Positions 25,817 to 34,127 of a stretch of DNA of 42,497 bases are shown here, piece by piece. This DNA is from an uncultured Collinsella sp. Lineage in GTDB: Bacteria; Actinomycetota; Coriobacteriia; Coriobacteriales; Coriobacteriaceae. The notes under the pieces were generated by a model, which saw only the letters and a program-made list of their open reading frames with translations, was not told the origin of the DNA and did no database searches. Both the position numbers and the translations under genes were made by a program. Each line of letters begins with the position of its first letter. Positions within the stretch are counted from its first letter, which is position 1. The stretch covers positions 1 through 42,497 of the forward strand of contig CABUCA010000010.1 of assembly GCA_902489965.1 (NCBI GenBank). Direction: 5' to 3'.

Positions 25817-26496
25817 TAACGAACTCCGTACTGCTCGTAGTAGGCATCGATGGCGGCCTTGAGCTCGTCATCGATGACGACCTTGCCGTCGATCTCGTGG
25901 TTGTAGAGAGTCTCGACGACCTCGGCCATGGAGACGATGCTCGCGACGGGGAAACCGTACTTGGCCTCGATCTCCTTCTGCGCGGTGGTCACGCCACCTT
26001 TGCCGACCTCCATGCGGTTGAGGGACACGATCAGGCCCTTGATCTCGACATCGGCAGCAGCCTTAACCTTGGGATAGGTCTCGTCGATGGACTTACCGCT
26101 GGTGGTGACGTCCTCGACCATGACCACGCGGTCGCCGTCCTGGGGCTCATAGCCCAGCAGGTTGCCCTTGTCGGCGCCGTGGTCCTTGGCCTCCTTACGG
26201 TCGCAGCAGTACTTGACCTCCTTGCCGTACAGCTCGTGGTAGGCAATCGCAGTCACGACGGCCAGGGGAATGCCCTTGTAGGCCGGTCCAAACAGCACAT
26301 CAAAGTCATCGCCAAAGTTATCGTGAATAGCCTGGGCATAATACTCGCCCAGCTTCTTGAGCTGATAGCCCGTCACGTAAGCGCCGGCGTTCATAAAGAA
26401 CGGGGACTGACGGCCGCTCTTGAGCGTAAAGCTGCCGAACTTAAGGACGTCGGACTCAACCATAAACTTGATGAACTCTTGCTTGTAAGCCTCCAT
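25816..26496 (-). CDS. pyrE: Orotate phosphoribosyltransferase
   Basis: A 226-residue pyrimidine-synthesis enzyme joining orotate to PRPP to give orotidine monophosphate. The PRPP-binding signature VVMVEDVTTSGKS is clear, with the substrate loop CCDRKEAKDHGADKGN and the N-terminal FTLKSGRQSPFFMN. Length is normal. It begins after GAGAGGAG. No other pyr gene adjoins it, so it is isolated from the rest of the pathway here. Its stop codon overlaps the first base pair of the structured element by one base. Confidence 0.96.
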   Translation of the reverse strand: MEAYKQEFIKFMVESDVLKFGSFTLKSGRQSPFFMNAGAYVTGYQLKKLGEYYAQAIHDNFGDDFDVLFGPAYKGIPLAVVTAIAYHELYGKEVKYCCDRKEAKDHGADKGNLLGYEPQDGDRVVMVEDVTTSGKSIDETYPKVKAAADVEIKGLIVSLNRMEVGKGGVTTAQKEIEAKYGFPVASIVSMAEVVETLYNHEIDGKVVIDDELKAAIDAYYEQYGVR

Positions 26497-26721
26497 GCGG
26501 GCTCCTCTCGTAATCGCGTACGTGCCCTCCAGTTTAGCGCAGGCGAGGCGTCGATGCCGGCACGCTTTGAGGCCACGTCAGTCTGTAAAGGCTTTGTCAG
26601 AGACGATGGTTTTCCGAACAATGGGGTTGACATTGCAAACCCCCTCGTCAAGAATACGGGCGAATAAAAGCGGGTACGAGATACCCAAAGCGCGCAGCGC
26701 TCGGCCTTAAGGAGGTGTGCC

Positions 26722-26793
26722 ATGGAAGGCAGTCATAGTCGAAAAACCTGCATGTCGCCCTCGGCACGCCGCGAGGATTCCGCACACGCATAA
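26722..26793 (+). CDS. Candidate leader peptide upstream of mgtA (23 aa)
   Basis: A short reading frame MEGSHSRKTC... ending HA-stop, preceded by a perfect AAGGAGGTG ribosome site six bases before its ATG. It lies between the mgtA promoter and the hairpin. Short leader peptides control Mg2+ transporter genes in other bacteria, but this one is not Pro- or acid-rich like MgtL. Rich in Ser, Arg and His. A chance ORF cannot be excluded. Confidence 0.4.
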   Translation: MEGSHSRKTCMSPSARREDSAHA

Positions 26794-26814
26794 GCGCCAC
26801 AAACCGATCGTCAA

Positions 26815-26851
26815 AACCACCACAAAGGTGCCTGTCCTCTTTGTGGTGGTT
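26815..26851. repeat. REP-like hairpin (GGTGCCTGTCC family) in the mgtA leader
   Basis: AACCACCACAAAG / CTTTGTGGTGGTT, 13 perfect pairs around GTGCCTGTCCT. The loop resembles sequences linked to RAYT-type transposases in other bacteria. No T tract follows, so it is not a simple terminator. Confidence 0.65.
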
Positions 26852-26934
26852 CGTGAGCTTGACGTGAGCGACATCTAGGTTTTTTGCAACTCAATACGAC
26901 ACGTACGCTAACTCCCTTCAACAAGGAGGACCCT

Positions 26935-29703
26935 ATGCTGATGCTCAAAACCGCCACGGTACTCGAAGCCATCTCCAAGCGCCGCCGCACGGCGCGCCCC
27001 GCCGCTCATACCGGCCTGTCCAAGAACACCATATTCGCCGTCACCCATAGTGCCGAGGACGCTCTCGTACTGCTTGACGCCACGGCAAACGGCCTCACCG
27101 CCGAGCAGGCAACCGAGCGCCTGGACGCCTCCGGCCCCAACACCATCGAGGCACCGACCAAGACGCTCGCCCGCCGCATCGCCGACGCGTTCATCGATCC
27201 TTTCGCCGGCATCCTCGCCGCGCTCGCGCTGGTCTCGCTCTACATCGACGTGCTCGCCGTGCCCGAGCCGCAGCGCGACCCCTCCACGGTCATCGTCATC
27301 GGCATCATGCTGCTGGTATCGGGCGGCATGAAGTTTATCCAAGAAGCCCGCAGCGGCAATGCGGCAGAGGCCCTCAAGGACCCGGTCTCCAACACCTGCA
27401 CCGCCCTGCGCGACGGCGAGCGCATCGAAATCCCCTTCGACGAGCTCGTCCCCGGCGATGCGATCCGTCTCTCTGCCGGCGATATGGTGCCGGCAGATGC
27501 CCGCATCATCACCGCGCGCGACCTGTTTGTGATCGAGTCCGCACTCACCGGCGAGAGCGAGGCCGTCGAGAAGACCACCGCCGTCACCGTCGTCGAGGGC
27601 GCCGACGGCTCCGCACTGCCACTCTCTGCCTGCAAGAACATCGTCTTTACCGGCACCTCCGTGCAAAACGGCGCCGCCATGGCGCTTGTCGTTGCCACCG
27701 GCTCGGACACCTACCTGGGCGGCATCGCCAAGATGCTCAACGGGCGCGGCGAAAAGAGCGCGTTTGACCGCGGCGTCTCGAGCGTCTCCATGCTGCTGGT
27801 GCGCCTGATGCTCGTTATGGCGCCGGCCGTCTTTGCCATCAACGCCGCCACCAAGGGCAACGTCATCGACGCGCTGCTGTTCGCCACGAGCGTGGCCGTG
27901 GGCATCACGCCGCAGATGCTTCCCGTCATCGTGACCACGAGCCTGTCGCAGGGCGCCAAGGACCTCGCCCGTCGCCAGGTTATCGTCAAGGAGCTGCCGG
28001 CGATTCAAAACCTCGGAGCGATGGACGTCCTGTGCTGCGACAAGACCGGCACCCTCACCGAAGACCGCATCGTGCTCGAGCGCTACCTCAACACCGATGG
28101 CAACGAGGACGCGCGCGTGCTGCGCCATGCGTTTTTGAACAGCTTCTTCCAGACCGGCCTCAAAAATCTTATCGACCTGGCCGTAATCGACCGTGCCGAT
28201 GTGACGCCCTCGACCGTCGCACCCGATTCCATGCTGGGCCAGAGCCTGCGCGACCGCTACACCAAGGTCGACGAGGTTCCCTTCGATTTCTCGCGCCGTC
28301 GCCTGAGCGTAGTTGTCGCCGACGCCCAAGGCAAAACCCAGATGGTTACCAAGGGCGCTGCCGAGGAAATGCTCGAGATCTGCTCCTTTGTCGAGATCGA
28401 TGGCATCGCTCAGCCGCTCACCGACGAGAAGCTCGCCCAGATTCGCAAGCAGATCGCCGGACTTAACGCCGAGGGCCTACGCGTAATTGCCGTGGCGCAG
28501 AAGACCAATCCGCGCTGCGTGGGCGAGTTTGGCATCGCCGACGAGTGCGACATGGTGCTGATGGGCTTTTTGGCCTTCCTCGATCCGCCCAAAGCAAGTG
28601 CCGCGGGCGCCGTCGCCACCCTCGAGGCCAAGGGCGTGGCGGTCAAGGTCCTAACCGGCGACAACGACCGCGTCGCCGCCACCGTCTGCGAGCAGATTGG
28701 TATCGATGCGAGCAACGTCTTGCTCGGCTCCGAGATCGATACGCTCGATGACGCCGAACTTGCCGAGCGCGCCGAGAAAACCCACCTCTTCGCCAAGCTC
28801 TCGCCGCTGCAGAAGGCGCGCCTGGTACGTGTCATGCGCGAGATGCTCGACCGCACCGTGGGCTTTATGGGCGACGGCATCAACGACGCCGCCGCCATGC
28901 GTGCGAGCGATTGCGGCATCTCGGTCGATTCGGCCGTCGATATTGCCAAGGAATCCGCCGATATCATCTTGCTTCAGAAGGACCTGGGCGTGCTCGAGCG
29001 CGGCATCATCGAAGGCCGCCGCACTTACGGCAACCTGCTCAAGTACCTCAAGACCACGGTGAGCTCCAACTTTGGCAACGTGCTGTCCGTGACCGTCGCG
29101 AGCCTGTTCTTGCCGTTTTTGCCCATGAGCGCCCTGCAGCTGGTACTGCTGTCGCTGGTCTACGAGATCGTGTGCATCGCACTGCCGTGGGACACCGTCG
29201 ATGACGCCTGGACTGCCCGCCCGCGTGCCTGGGACGCCGCGTCCATCAAGGGCTTTATGCTCGAGCTGGGCCCCGTGAGCTCGCTGTTTGACATCGTGAC
29301 CTTCGCCGCGCTCTTCTTTGTCGTGTGCCCCGCCGCCGTGGACGCAAGCTGGCCCGAGCTTGCCGCCGCGGGCGACGTCGCGGGTATGGCGACCTTTGCC
29401 GCACTCTTCCAGAGCGGCTGGTTTGTCGAGTCCATGTGGTCGCAGACACTCGTGGTCCACATGCTGCGCTCCCCGCATCTGCCGAGCCCGCGCGACCACG
29501 CCGCGCCCGCACTGTGCGTTCTCACCGTGCTGGGCCTGGCGCTCGTCACTTGGCTGCCGGCAAGCCCCATCGCCGATGCGCTGGGTCTCATGCCGCTGCC
29601 GCCAATCTTCTTCGCGCTGCTCATCGGCATTGTCGCCGCCTACATCGCGCTCACCCAGCTGGCCAAGCGCCGCTACATCGCCCGCCACGGTGAGCTGCTG
29701 TAA
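26935..29703 (+). CDS. mgtA: Magnesium-translocating P-type ATPase, MgtA type
   Basis: A 922-residue membrane pump of normal family length that imports Mg2+. Phosphorylation site Asp369 in CCDKTGTLTEDRIVL; actuator loop TGES (SALTGESEAVE); nucleotide domain KGAAEEML; hinge MGDGINDAAAM. About ten membrane segments in the usual 2+2+6 layout, including VGITPQMLPVIVTTS in segment M4. The start at 26935 follows AAGGAGG; the ORF reaches back to 26884 but lacks a ribosome site there. Probably induced by low Mg2+; its leader is long. Confidence 0.94.
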   Translation: MLMLKTATVLEAISKRRRTARPAAHTGLSKNTIFAVTHSAEDALVLLDATANGLTAEQATERLDASGPNTIEAPTKTLARRIADAFIDPFAGILAALALVSLYIDVLAVPEPQRDPSTVIVIGIMLLVSGGMKFIQEARSGNAAEALKDPVSNTCTALRDGERIEIPFDELVPGDAIRLSAGDMVPADARIITARDLFVIESALTGESEAVEKTTAVTVVEGADGSALPLSACKNIVFTGTSVQNGAAMALVVATGSDTYLGGIAKMLNGRGEKSAFDRGVSSVSMLLVRLMLVMAPAVFAINAATKGNVIDALLFATSVAVGITPQMLPVIVTTSLSQGAKDLARRQVIVKELPAIQNLGAMDVLCCDKTGTLTEDRIVLERYLNTDGNEDARVLRHAFLNSFFQTGLKNLIDLAVIDRADVTPSTVAPDSMLGQSLRDRYTKVDEVPFDFSRRRLSVVVADAQGKTQMVTKGAAEEMLEICSFVEIDGIAQPLTDEKLAQIRKQIAGLNAEGLRVIAVAQKTNPRCVGEFGIADECDMVLMGFLAFLDPPKASAAGAVATLEAKGVAVKVLTGDNDRVAATVCEQIGIDASNVLLGSEIDTLDDAELAERAEKTHLFAKLSPLQKARLVRVMREMLDRTVGFMGDGINDAAAMRASDCGISVDSAVDIAKESADIILLQKDLGVLERGIIEGRRTYGNLLKYLKTTVSSNFGNVLSVTVASLFLPFLPMSALQLVLLSLVYEIVCIALPWDTVDDAWTARPRAWDAASIKGFMLELGPVSSLFDIVTFAALFFVVCPAAVDASWPELAAAGDVAGMATFAALFQSGWFVESMWSQTLVVHMLRSPHLPSPRDHAAPALCVLTVLGLALVTWLPASPIADALGLMPLPPIFFALLIGIVAAYIALTQLAKRRYIARHGELL

Positions 29704-29758
29704 CGCACGAGTTGTGACGCTCGACCCATCAGGCGATCAAAAAGTCCCGCCTCAAATT

Positions 29759-29799
29759 AAACCGCCCCCATTTCCCGTGCTAAGGAAATGGAGGCGGTT
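29759..29799 (-). terminator. Terminator-like hairpin between mgtA and ROK kinase
   Basis: Arms AACCGCCCCCATTTCC and GGAAATGGAGGCGGTT form about 16 bp with one mismatch. On the minus strand it is followed by TTTAATTTG, so it best serves the ROK gene, but it may end both convergent transcripts. Confidence 0.65.
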
Positions 29800-29842
29800 C
29801 ACGCCGGCCTTTCTCTTCTTCGGCAGCCTCGTTTGGCTCGCG

Positions 29843-30754
29843 CTACACCAGGCGCATGGCCTCTTGAACAGCACCGTAAAGGTTGGCGTCGTTGCCGAGC
29901 TCGGCCGCCTTTATCTGCGGCACAGGAATGCCGGCAAGGGTCCCTTCGTAACTCGCGAGGGCCAGCGGCATCTGCGCACGCAGGGCATCAACGAGCTCGG
30001 GATGGCACGAGATGCCGCCTGCGATCACAAAGACCTCGGGGTCGAGCACGGCCTGCAGGTTGATGAGCTGTCCGTCAAAGGCGCGAGCGTAGCGGTCGAG
30101 TGCGCGCTGCGCCGCCATGTCACCACTCGCGATCCACTCAAAGACGCGGCGGCCGTCCACCGGAGAACCCGCAGGCAGGCCCTTCTCGGCAACGGCAGCA
30201 TCGCGGAGCGCACGCCAACCGCCCGAATCGGCAAAGGAGTTTCCCATGTTCGCGGCAGTCGTGACATCGTTGCGCAAGAAGCTGAACTCGCCTGCAAAGC
30301 AGTGCGCGCCGCGCAGGACCTTGCCGTCGATGACGATACCGCCGCCGATGCCCGTGCCGATAGCGAGCACCACGCCAAAACGCGTCCCGCGCAGAGCGCC
30401 AGCCGCATACTCACCGAGTGCACAGCACTTACCGTCGTTATTGACGGCAATCGGCACCCCCAGTGCCTCGCGAATGAGCTTTCCGAGCGGACAGCCATCC
30501 ATAAACGTGAGCGCACCACCGCGATGGATCGTTCCTGTGACATCTCCCTCGTAGATGCCGCCGGGCGCACTCACGCCCACGGCGCTCACGCGCTCGCGAT
30601 ACGGCTCGACGAGCGAGATCAGCGCCGCGACCGTCTCCTCAGCCGTGGTAAAGCCCGTCGGCAGGCTTCCGCGCTCGCGGATGGAAAAATCCTCGCCCAG
30701 CACAGCCCATTTAACGGCCGTACCGCCCACATCGATTCCAAAAAACTCCTGCAT
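29843..30754 (-). CDS. ROK-family sugar kinase
   Basis: A 303-residue cytoplasmic sugar kinase. The phosphate-1 loop GIDVGGTAVKWAV, SAPGGIYEG, the catalytic Asp in VNNDGKCCALGEY, and GTGIGGGIVIDG are all present. The zinc motif CxCGxxGCxE of many ROK proteins is missing (GAHCFAGEFSFLRND stands there), placing it in the zinc-free branch. There is no helix-turn-helix, so it is a kinase rather than a repressor. The start at 30754 follows AAGGAG; a GTG at 30760 is less likely. It would phosphorylate a sugar released by the nearby glycosidases. Confidence 0.9.
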   Translation of the reverse strand: MQEFFGIDVGGTAVKWAVLGEDFSIRERGSLPTGFTTAEETVAALISLVEPYRERVSAVGVSAPGGIYEGDVTGTIHRGGALTFMDGCPLGKLIREALGVPIAVNNDGKCCALGEYAAGALRGTRFGVVLAIGTGIGGGIVIDGKVLRGAHCFAGEFSFLRNDVTTAANMGNSFADSGGWRALRDAAVAEKGLPAGSPVDGRRVFEWIASGDMAAQRALDRYARAFDGQLINLQAVLDPEVFVIAGGISCHPELVDALRAQMPLALASYEGTLAGIPVPQIKAAELGNDANLYGAVQEAMRLV

Positions 30755-30794
30755 GTTCACTCCTTACAAGCGTAGCCCCGGACGCGCATCGCCG

Positions 30795-30830
30795 CGACCA
30801 TCACAGGGGCTACCCCCCCTGCGATGGTCG
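30795..30830. repeat. Two-part hairpin upstream of the ROK gene
   Basis: CGACCATC/GATGGTCG outer stem, single-base bulges, then CAGGGG/CCCCTG, loop CTACCC. No T tract on either side. It would fold in the 5' region of the ROK transcript. Confidence 0.5.
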
Positions 30831-30866
30831 TGCAGCAAGTCACGCCCGGTGCCGATTATCTCTGTT

Positions 30867-31026
30867 TTACGCCTCTAATTTGGTCAGGCGAAGCATCATA
30901 TACTGCTTACTTGGGAGATCGATGCGGAACTTGCCCTCAAAGGTTCCGGGAAGCTCCTCCTCCGTCATGCCCCATGTGTCCACGACACTCACCTTGTATC
31001 GAGCGCCCGACTCGCCCTCAAACTCA
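30867..31026 (-). pseudogene. C-terminal fragment of a DUF5605-type glycoside hydrolase
   Basis: About 50 residues (GARYKVSVVDTWGMTEEELP, then GTFEGKFRIDLPSKQYMMLR) match in pattern the C-terminal beta-domain of DUF5060/DUF5605 glycosidases ('y.v.viDtW.Mt...G.fsGk..i.lp...yma.r'). Everything upstream is gone. The frame continues a little into the repeat at 31032-31053, which supplies a chance ATG (MGTYLNEW). No ribosome site is evident. I treat it as a relic left after insertion or recombination at the repeat. Confidence 0.6.
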
Positions 31027-31031
31027 CGAGA

Positions 31032-31053
31032 CCACTCATTTAAGTACGTCCCC
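31032..31053. repeat. TTAAGTACGTCCCC repeat
   Basis: CCACTCATTTAAGTACGTCC then CCAATGAG; the ends pair (CTCATT/AATGAG). A longer copy sits at 37758-37788. It marks the break point of the glycosidase relic. Confidence 0.7.
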
Positions 31054-31162
31054 AATGAGCGTGGCGGAATGGCTCCCCTTGGCAGCTCAAAGCCGTCATG
31101 CAGGAACCATTCCGTCGCAGCCTAATGAAAGGGACTGGGTTGTAAATGTTGGAGAAGAGCCG

Positions 31163-32476
31163 TTAGCGCCCGGGGGCCAGGATCACCAGAGCGTCGTGCT
31201 CAAAGGGATGCTGAGCCACGCGCACGGTGCCGTCACCGTTATCGCGGACGGGCAGCTTGGCGATGCGCTTGTCCTCCATGTCGAGGACCGTCGCCGTCCA
31301 GCCGCGCGCGCCGTCGAGCTTAAACTTGAGCGCCGTGGTGCGCGGCAGGTACGTGACGACGCGATCGCCAACGCGCGCCACACGAATGGCCTCGCGCGCG
31401 TCATCGAGGAGCTCCTGCGCCGGAACCACGGCAAGCGCGTCGTCGGCAGCCGTGGCACCCAGGCCGGCAAGCACATGCTCAATCGCGCCAAAGTCCCACA
31501 CGCCCGCAAACTGCAGGCACTCTTGCCAGCGGAACGGCATGTCGAAGCCCTCGCCCAGCACCGAGCCTTGGCTGCGCGATGTCTGCCAGTTCCAAACGCC
31601 GTGTGCGCCGTAAGTTACGCCGGCACTGGCGCCGGCAAGAATCGACGACCATACGCTCGCGCGGCAATCCTGCGCGGTGAAGCGCCAGTACACATTGCGC
31701 GACGCACCCATCTGCTCGTAACAAGGCTCAGAGTTGACCATCGGCTTTTTAGGGTAGTTGGCGATAAAGTCCTGCGGCAGACGCCATGCCTCGGGCTGGC
31801 CCTCGTAGTTGTGGCCGGGCTGGAACATATAAAAGTCCAGACGGTCCAGATACTGCGCCGGAATGGTGCGATTGGCGCGGTTGATATGCATGGTGCGCAG
31901 CGCCTCGGGCGCGCGCTTGACGACCTCGTCGAGCGCGTCCTCGTAATAGGCGATCGCCTCGTCGCCGGCAAAGTCGGTATCGCCCGTCACCACGTAGACG
32001 GGGTTGAACTCGCCCAGGTTCTCGACGACGCGGGCAACGTGGGCACGGACCTCCTCACGCGGCATAACCTCGGCGCCGCAACGCTCGGCGATCTTGGCAC
32101 CCCAGGTACCGGGCACGTAGTTGCACCACATAAGCACGAGCGCCGGACGGATGCCGTGCTCGACGGCAGCACGGCACATGGCGGCGGCGCGGTCCCAATA
32201 TGCCTGGTTGGGACGGGACCAATCAAAGTGCACGCCGTCCTCGCTGGCATAGGGCCAAATGCCCAGGTCGGGGCAGCAGCGGTCCCACTGCGGCAGCGTG
32301 TTGATCTGCAGCACATTCATGCCCTGCTCGGCACGGCGGGTCAGGTAGTAGTCCCAGTCATCCTCGGCAATGCTCGTAAATGCGCTCCAGCACGTATCGG
32401 CAAACCAGAAGAACGGTTTGCCCTCGCACAAAAAGCCGTCCTGGCGACCGTTGACGGTCAGCTTTCCCAAACTCAT
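31163..32476 (-). CDS. DUF4038 glycoside hydrolase (apiosidase-like)
   Basis: A 437-residue protein without a signal peptide. The DUF4038 barrel begins at once (GFLCEGKPFFWFADTCWSAF) and includes GMNVLQINTLPQWD, ALVLMWCNYVPGTWGAK, YVVTGDTDFAG and a NSEPCYEQMG strand with a likely catalytic Glu. The last 90 residues (VTYLPRTTALKFKLDGARGW) form the small beta-domain usually found after DUF4038. The family includes GH140 apiosidases; the substrate here is unknown. The start at 32476 gives seven bases to AAAGGA; ATG 32482 is too close. It is on the same strand as PTS IIBC and downstream of it. Confidence 0.85.
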   Translation of the reverse strand: MSLGKLTVNGRQDGFLCEGKPFFWFADTCWSAFTSIAEDDWDYYLTRRAEQGMNVLQINTLPQWDRCCPDLGIWPYASEDGVHFDWSRPNQAYWDRAAAMCRAAVEHGIRPALVLMWCNYVPGTWGAKIAERCGAEVMPREEVRAHVARVVENLGEFNPVYVVTGDTDFAGDEAIAYYEDALDEVVKRAPEALRTMHINRANRTIPAQYLDRLDFYMFQPGHNYEGQPEAWRLPQDFIANYPKKPMVNSEPCYEQMGASRNVYWRFTAQDCRASVWSSILAGASAGVTYGAHGVWNWQTSRSQGSVLGEGFDMPFRWQECLQFAGVWDFGAIEHVLAGLGATAADDALAVVPAQELLDDAREAIRVARVGDRVVTYLPRTTALKFKLDGARGWTATVLDMEDKRIAKLPVRDNGDGTVRVAQHPFEHDALVILAPGR

Positions 32477-32610
32477 CTGCATGTCCTTTCGTTTGATAAA
32501 GGATTTGCGAACCGCCGGGGGCTTTCGCGGTAACCCCGTGCGAAAGCCCCTGCCGCTTGGCAAACCCTCGCGGGCGAATCCCGTCCGCCCCATCAGTCTA
32601 CCTTGCAAGA

Positions 32611-32644
32611 AGGGCCCCGCCGGGCTTACGCCTGACGGGGCCCT
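32611..32644 (-). terminator. Strong hairpin after the PTS IIBC gene
   Basis: AGGGCCCCGTCAGGCG with CCCGGCGGGGCCCT, followed on the minus strand by TCTTGC. A second hairpin (GGGGCTTTCG/CGAAAGCCCC) lies at about 32518-32550, in front of the DUF4038 gene. The T run is short, so read-through into DUF4038 is possible. Confidence 0.65.
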
Positions 32645-32684
32645 GTCGTGTAGGTGAGGTCATATGTGACCGAACGGTTTGGCC

Positions 32685-34112
32685 TTAGGCCTCCATCTCG
32701 GCGAGTTCCTCCTTGGAGAAGCCGCAGGCAAAGACGACGGCAGCGGCGATGACAAAGGAGATTGCCATACCGACGATAGCCCAGACGGTGTTCATCTGGC
32801 CACCCTGCAGGTAGTTGGTGAAGACCAGGAAGTTGGAGGCACCGCCAGCGAGGTAATAGGTAACGCCCATGAGGCCGGAGAACACAGCGCCGATGGCACC
32901 GCCGATGAACATACCGAACATGGTGCGACGGAAGCGTATGAGGATACCGAAGAGTGCGGGCTCGGTGACGCCGCCGGCGATGGCGGAGATGACGTAGCCC
33001 AGGGCAAGACCCTTCTCGTCGGGGTTCTTCATCTTGAGGAAGGCACCGAAGGCGCAGCCCCAGACAGCGGCCATAGCGCAGTTGGTGGAAACGAAGACGA
33101 AGGGATCGTAGCCGGCAGCGATGATCTGAACCTGAGCGAGCAGGATGACGGGCATGTGCATACCGCAGACCACGAAGAGCTGCCAGAAGGCGCCGAGGAC
33201 GGCCATGACGAGCAGGATACCGATGCCACCCATGTCAGCGAGACCGAAGAGGGCGTTAGCGATGAGGCTGCCGATCTCGTTGCCGAGCGGGGCGAGGACG
33301 ATGAAGGCGATGGGGATGGTAACGATCATGGTGCAGAACGGCGTGAAGACCGTGGAGAGCACGTCGGGCATGACCTTCTTAAAGAACTTCTCGACGAAGT
33401 AGAGGACAGGCACCGAAAGGATAATCGGCAGGACGGACTGCTGATAGTTGGCAGCGGCGATCTGAATGCCGTAGACGGAGATGATTCCGCCGCCATCCTG
33501 GGTCGCGACACTCACGACGGACGGGGCCATGAGGGCGCCGCCGAGGAGCATGCCCAGAACCGGGGAGGCGCCGAGCTTCTTAGCGGCGGCATAGCCCAGG
33601 TAGATGGGGATAAAGGTGAACGTGGCCTCGTACAGGGTGGTGTAGAGGAACGTGTAGGTCGGATCGGTGTCAGAGAGAACGCCGAGCATGGTGGGACCGA
33701 GGACCGCAGCGATGGTGCGGAACAGACCGCCGGCCATGAGCAGCGGGATCAGCTGGGTCATGGAGCCCGACAGATAGTCGAGGATGATGTTCGGCAGGTT
33801 CTTGAGCTCGAACTTCTCCTTGGGAGCATCGAGGTTCTCGTCGACCGCGGCACCCTGCTTGACGCCGGACATGGCGACGAACTCGGCGAGCACCTTGGGC
33901 ACGTTCTGGCCGATGATGACCTGGAGCTGGCTGCCGGCGAACTGGCAACCCAGAACACCCTTGACCTTCTTGATCTTCTCCACGTCGGCCTTGTTGTTGT
34001 CCTTGAGCGTCAGACGCAGACGCGTCATGCAGTTGGTGGCGACGGAAACATTCTCCGCACCGCCCACGAGCTCGAGGACATCGGTGGCAATCTGCTTGTT
34101 ATCTACTGCCAT
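32685..34112 (-). CDS. PTS beta-glucoside-family EIIBC permease
   Basis: A 475-residue membrane transporter that imports and phosphorylates a sugar. The IIB domain (about 1-85) has phospho-Cys28 in ATNCMTRLRLTL and the GVLGCQFAGSQLQVIIG strand. The IIC part (about 105-465) has some ten membrane segments and the conserved GGVTEPALFGI. There is no C-terminal IIA domain, unlike many BglF proteins; the separate IIA at 18445 can fill that role. The start at 34112 follows GGGGAGGGG. A TATAGT at 34177-34182 is a likely -10. Confidence 0.93.
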   Translation of the reverse strand: MAVDNKQIATDVLELVGGAENVSVATNCMTRLRLTLKDNNKADVEKIKKVKGVLGCQFAGSQLQVIIGQNVPKVLAEFVAMSGVKQGAAVDENLDAPKEKFELKNLPNIILDYLSGSMTQLIPLLMAGGLFRTIAAVLGPTMLGVLSDTDPTYTFLYTTLYEATFTFIPIYLGYAAAKKLGASPVLGMLLGGALMAPSVVSVATQDGGGIISVYGIQIAAANYQQSVLPIILSVPVLYFVEKFFKKVMPDVLSTVFTPFCTMIVTIPIAFIVLAPLGNEIGSLIANALFGLADMGGIGILLVMAVLGAFWQLFVVCGMHMPVILLAQVQIIAAGYDPFVFVSTNCAMAAVWGCAFGAFLKMKNPDEKGLALGYVISAIAGGVTEPALFGILIRFRRTMFGMFIGGAIGAVFSGLMGVTYYLAGGASNFLVFTNYLQGGQMNTVWAIVGMAISFVIAAAVVFACGFSKEELAEMEA

Positions 34113-34127
34113 GGGACCCCTCCCCAT

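Larger units (their letters stand above)
26497..26934 (+). promoter_or_regulatory. Leader region of mgtA
   Basis: A 438-bp divergent gap. Promoter: TTGACA (26627-26632), 17 nt, AAGAAT (26650-26655). An inverted repeat GGGGTT...AACCCC (26623-26643) overlaps the -35 and could be an operator. The leader then holds a candidate 23-codon peptide (26722-26793), a 13-bp hairpin (26815-26851) and AAGGAGG before mgtA. I did not find the core of an M-box magnesium riboswitch. Confidence 0.6.

Noticed and set aside
26497..26934. M-box (ykoK) magnesium riboswitch
   Set aside because: The conserved GGTGAGGCTCC and CGCTGC cores are not present.
29843..30754. ROK protein as a transcription repressor
   Set aside because: No N-terminal helix-turn-helix; the sequence starts directly with the ATP-binding loop.
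30867..31055. A real 62-residue gene
   Set aside because: Its start comes from a dispersed repeat, no ribosome site is seen, and the rest matches only the end of a large glycosidase.
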